DNA of 21,614 nucleotides, from NCBI GenBank assembly GCA_015499985.1, contig JAAAUF010000716.1:1-21614 (forward strand). Direction: 5' to 3'. Both the position numbers and the translations under genes were made by a program. The stretch's first letter is position 1. Every line of letters starts with the position of its first letter. This document shows positions 20,561-21,614 of the stretch, one piece after another. This DNA is from Haplosporangium gracile (lineage: Eukaryota; Mortierellomycota; Mortierellomycetes; Mortierellales; Mortierellaceae). The notes beneath the pieces are model-generated. The model was not told where the DNA came from. It worked only from the letters and a program-made list of their open reading frames with translations, and made no database searches.

Positions 20561-21091
20561 TACATCTGCAAATTGGAATTCCTATAGGAAAAGGGTTAAA
20601 TTAGAAACCATGGACAACTGACCTTGAACCATTGACAGCAATCGGGTCAATAATGTCTATCCACTCTGCTGGCGACATGGTACGAAGGAAACATTTCCCG
20701 TGTTGACTGCTCTCACAACTCACGCTCCTCCTCAAATCCTCTTTTTTTTTTTTGTTGTGTCTCGGTGAAGAAATGCAATGCACTTTGTCACCATTACATA
20801 TCCGGGTGTGCTTATTTCTCTTCTTTCCATCTTCTCCCTTCCCTCCACCTTCAACCACATACACACTTTCTCCTTCTGTCAATGTCGTCCCTAGAAGATC
20901 ATTGAGCTTTCCTCATTACTCCAAATGGTCCCTCCACACACTACAAATCTCCGGCATATATGGTCCTTCTTTTGGGATAAAAAGTAAAAAATTGTCGCCA
21001 CTTTACTCACTTGCATTATCTAGGTCGGGTCTGAACTATTTCCGCTTCGCGGAACATCCAATTTCAGGAAAACAATAGAATAGCCACATTT
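20561..21091. other. Gene-poor right part, upstream of muskelin
   Basis: No gene can be supported. It holds a possible tiny exon on the minus strand (20678-20623, ATG to a GTCAGT donor), a T-run near 20741-20752, and a short perfect hairpin (6-bp stem, 3-base loop) at 21040-21054. The open frame 20752-21078 (+) has no recognisable protein character. Confidence 0.4.
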
Positions 21092-21216
21092 CTAAAAAAA
21101 AAAAAAAAAAAGGGCCTATTATCCAACAAAAAAAAAAACCCAAACTGCTTTGTTAAAAAAAAAAAAAAAAAGAGGGCCTATTATCCGTCTCACAATAGTA
21201 CCCCAACTGCTTCGCT
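21092..21216 (+). repeat. 62-bp tandem duplication with poly-A blocks
   Basis: Two units of 62 bp each contain an A-run of 17-18, then GGGCCTATTATCC (21112 and 21174 are the matching starts), then CCAAACTGCTTTGTTA or CCCAACTGCTTCGCTA (matching at 21143 and 21205). The spacing is exactly 62 for both landmarks. The second unit differs in its middle. A partial third echo (AAAAAAACTGCTGC) follows at 21225. Confidence 0.75.
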
Positions 21217-21416
21217 AGAAAAGAAAAAAACTGCTGCATGGAATGTTTTTCAACAAAAACAAGCATGCTCGCTTCACTAGGAAGCGGCGCATGAACATCG
21301 TTTAGGCATGCAATTGAGATGATATTATGTGCCGACAATCCCTCGTCGTATTAAAAAACGTCCCCATGTAACTATTTTTGACCATGATATAGATAATTCG
21401 CCGTGATGTAATATTC
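21217..21416. other. Intergenic, nothing recognised
   Basis: A/T-rich sequence between the tandem duplication and the subterminal repeat. No coding frame, RNA motif or repeat with another part of the window was found. Confidence 0.4.
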
Positions 21417-21467
21417 GGTAAAAAGCCCAAAAGAGGCATAAAAGGCGAGTTCATACCAAACCCTCCC
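21417..21467. repeat. Diverged subterminal copy of the right terminal repeat
   Basis: In the same orientation as the right terminal repeat, it shares GTAA-AAGCCCAA, then GAG-CAT, then ATACCAAAC-CT, in the same order, with a shorter middle. It lies 74 bp inside the terminal repeat. No matching second copy was found at the left end. Confidence 0.55.
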
Positions 21468-21541
21468 GAGCGTCAGCTACCAGTCACAGTCCGGTTCAGA
21501 ACCTGACTCTGCGCAACAGTTGTCGTTGCTTTTGACAAGGT

Positions 21542-21614
21542 TTTTATTTCTCCAGTAAGAAGCCCAAGGGAGCCATTCGATAGTAAAAAGAGCTATATAC
21601 CAAACTCTTCCAAG
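21542..21614. repeat. Right terminal inverted repeat (73 bp)
   Basis: This is the reverse complement of positions 1-73 with a single mismatch. The homology stops at 21542, and the adjoining 74-bp stretch has no counterpart at the left end. Confidence 0.9.

Noticed and set aside
21040..21054. Heat-shock-type element TTCCGCTTCGCGGAA
   Set aside because: The TTC/GAA units are spaced by three bases rather than two. It is only a small hairpin with no gene close by.
1..21614. CRISPR array, phage, bacterial operon or rRNA
   Set aside because: There are no regularly spaced repeats, no ribosomal RNA core sequence and no prokaryotic gene layout. The genes have spliceosomal introns throughout.

Overview
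The window looks like nuclear DNA of an early-diverging filamentous fungus, probably Mucoromycota and most like Mortierellomycotina. The reasons are many short GT-AG introns (mostly about 50-140 bp), CT-rich leaders in front of start codons, and the presence together of an Integrator subunit 4 gene and a muskelin gene, which Saccharomyces-type yeasts lack. The genus is an inference and cannot be proved from this sequence.

Layout. Positions 1-73 and 21542-21614 form a near-perfect terminal inverted repeat (72 of 73 bases), so the whole 21.6 kb is bracketed by inverted copies of one sequence. From the left: a copy of a dispersed repeat (147-275); a DHA2-type MFS exporter (912-2699, +); a 470-bp foldback/MITE-like inverted repeat (3190-3659); a second, inverted copy of the dispersed repeat (3781-3914); mobile-element debris on the minus strand, consisting of a chromodomain of the Ty3/gypsy-integrase type (about 4565-4848) and a fragment resembling the C-terminal part of replication-origin-binding helicases (5088-5795); and the 5' half of a Ser-type tRNA (5995-6020). 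A block of ordinary host genes follows: a class I methyltransferase (6313-6948, +), an SRR1/BER1 family gene (8552-7032, -, 4 exons), INTS4 (8720-13939, +, 17 exons) and muskelin (19796-14136, -, 7 exons). SRR1 and INTS4 share a 167-bp divergent promoter. The methyltransferase/SRR1 and INTS4/muskelin pairs are convergent. The muskelin 5' region is a roughly 700-bp homopurine/homopyrimidine tract, and the right end (20561-21541) is gene-poor and holds a 62-bp tandem duplication and a diverged second copy of the terminal repeat.

The genes do not form a pathway: an exporter, a methyltransferase, a cytoplasmic/nuclear SRR1 protein, an snRNA-processing scaffold, and a subunit of the GID/CTLH ubiquitin ligase. 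No transposase, integrase core or recombinase is visible. The most unusual structural fact is the pair of inverted ends around several apparently intact host genes. It could be a very large non-autonomous element, two independent insertions of the same small element in opposite orientation, or repeat-limited contig ends.

All exon junctions were worked out by hand from GT-AG sites, frame continuity and similarity to the known families. The reading frames close exactly for all four spliced genes.
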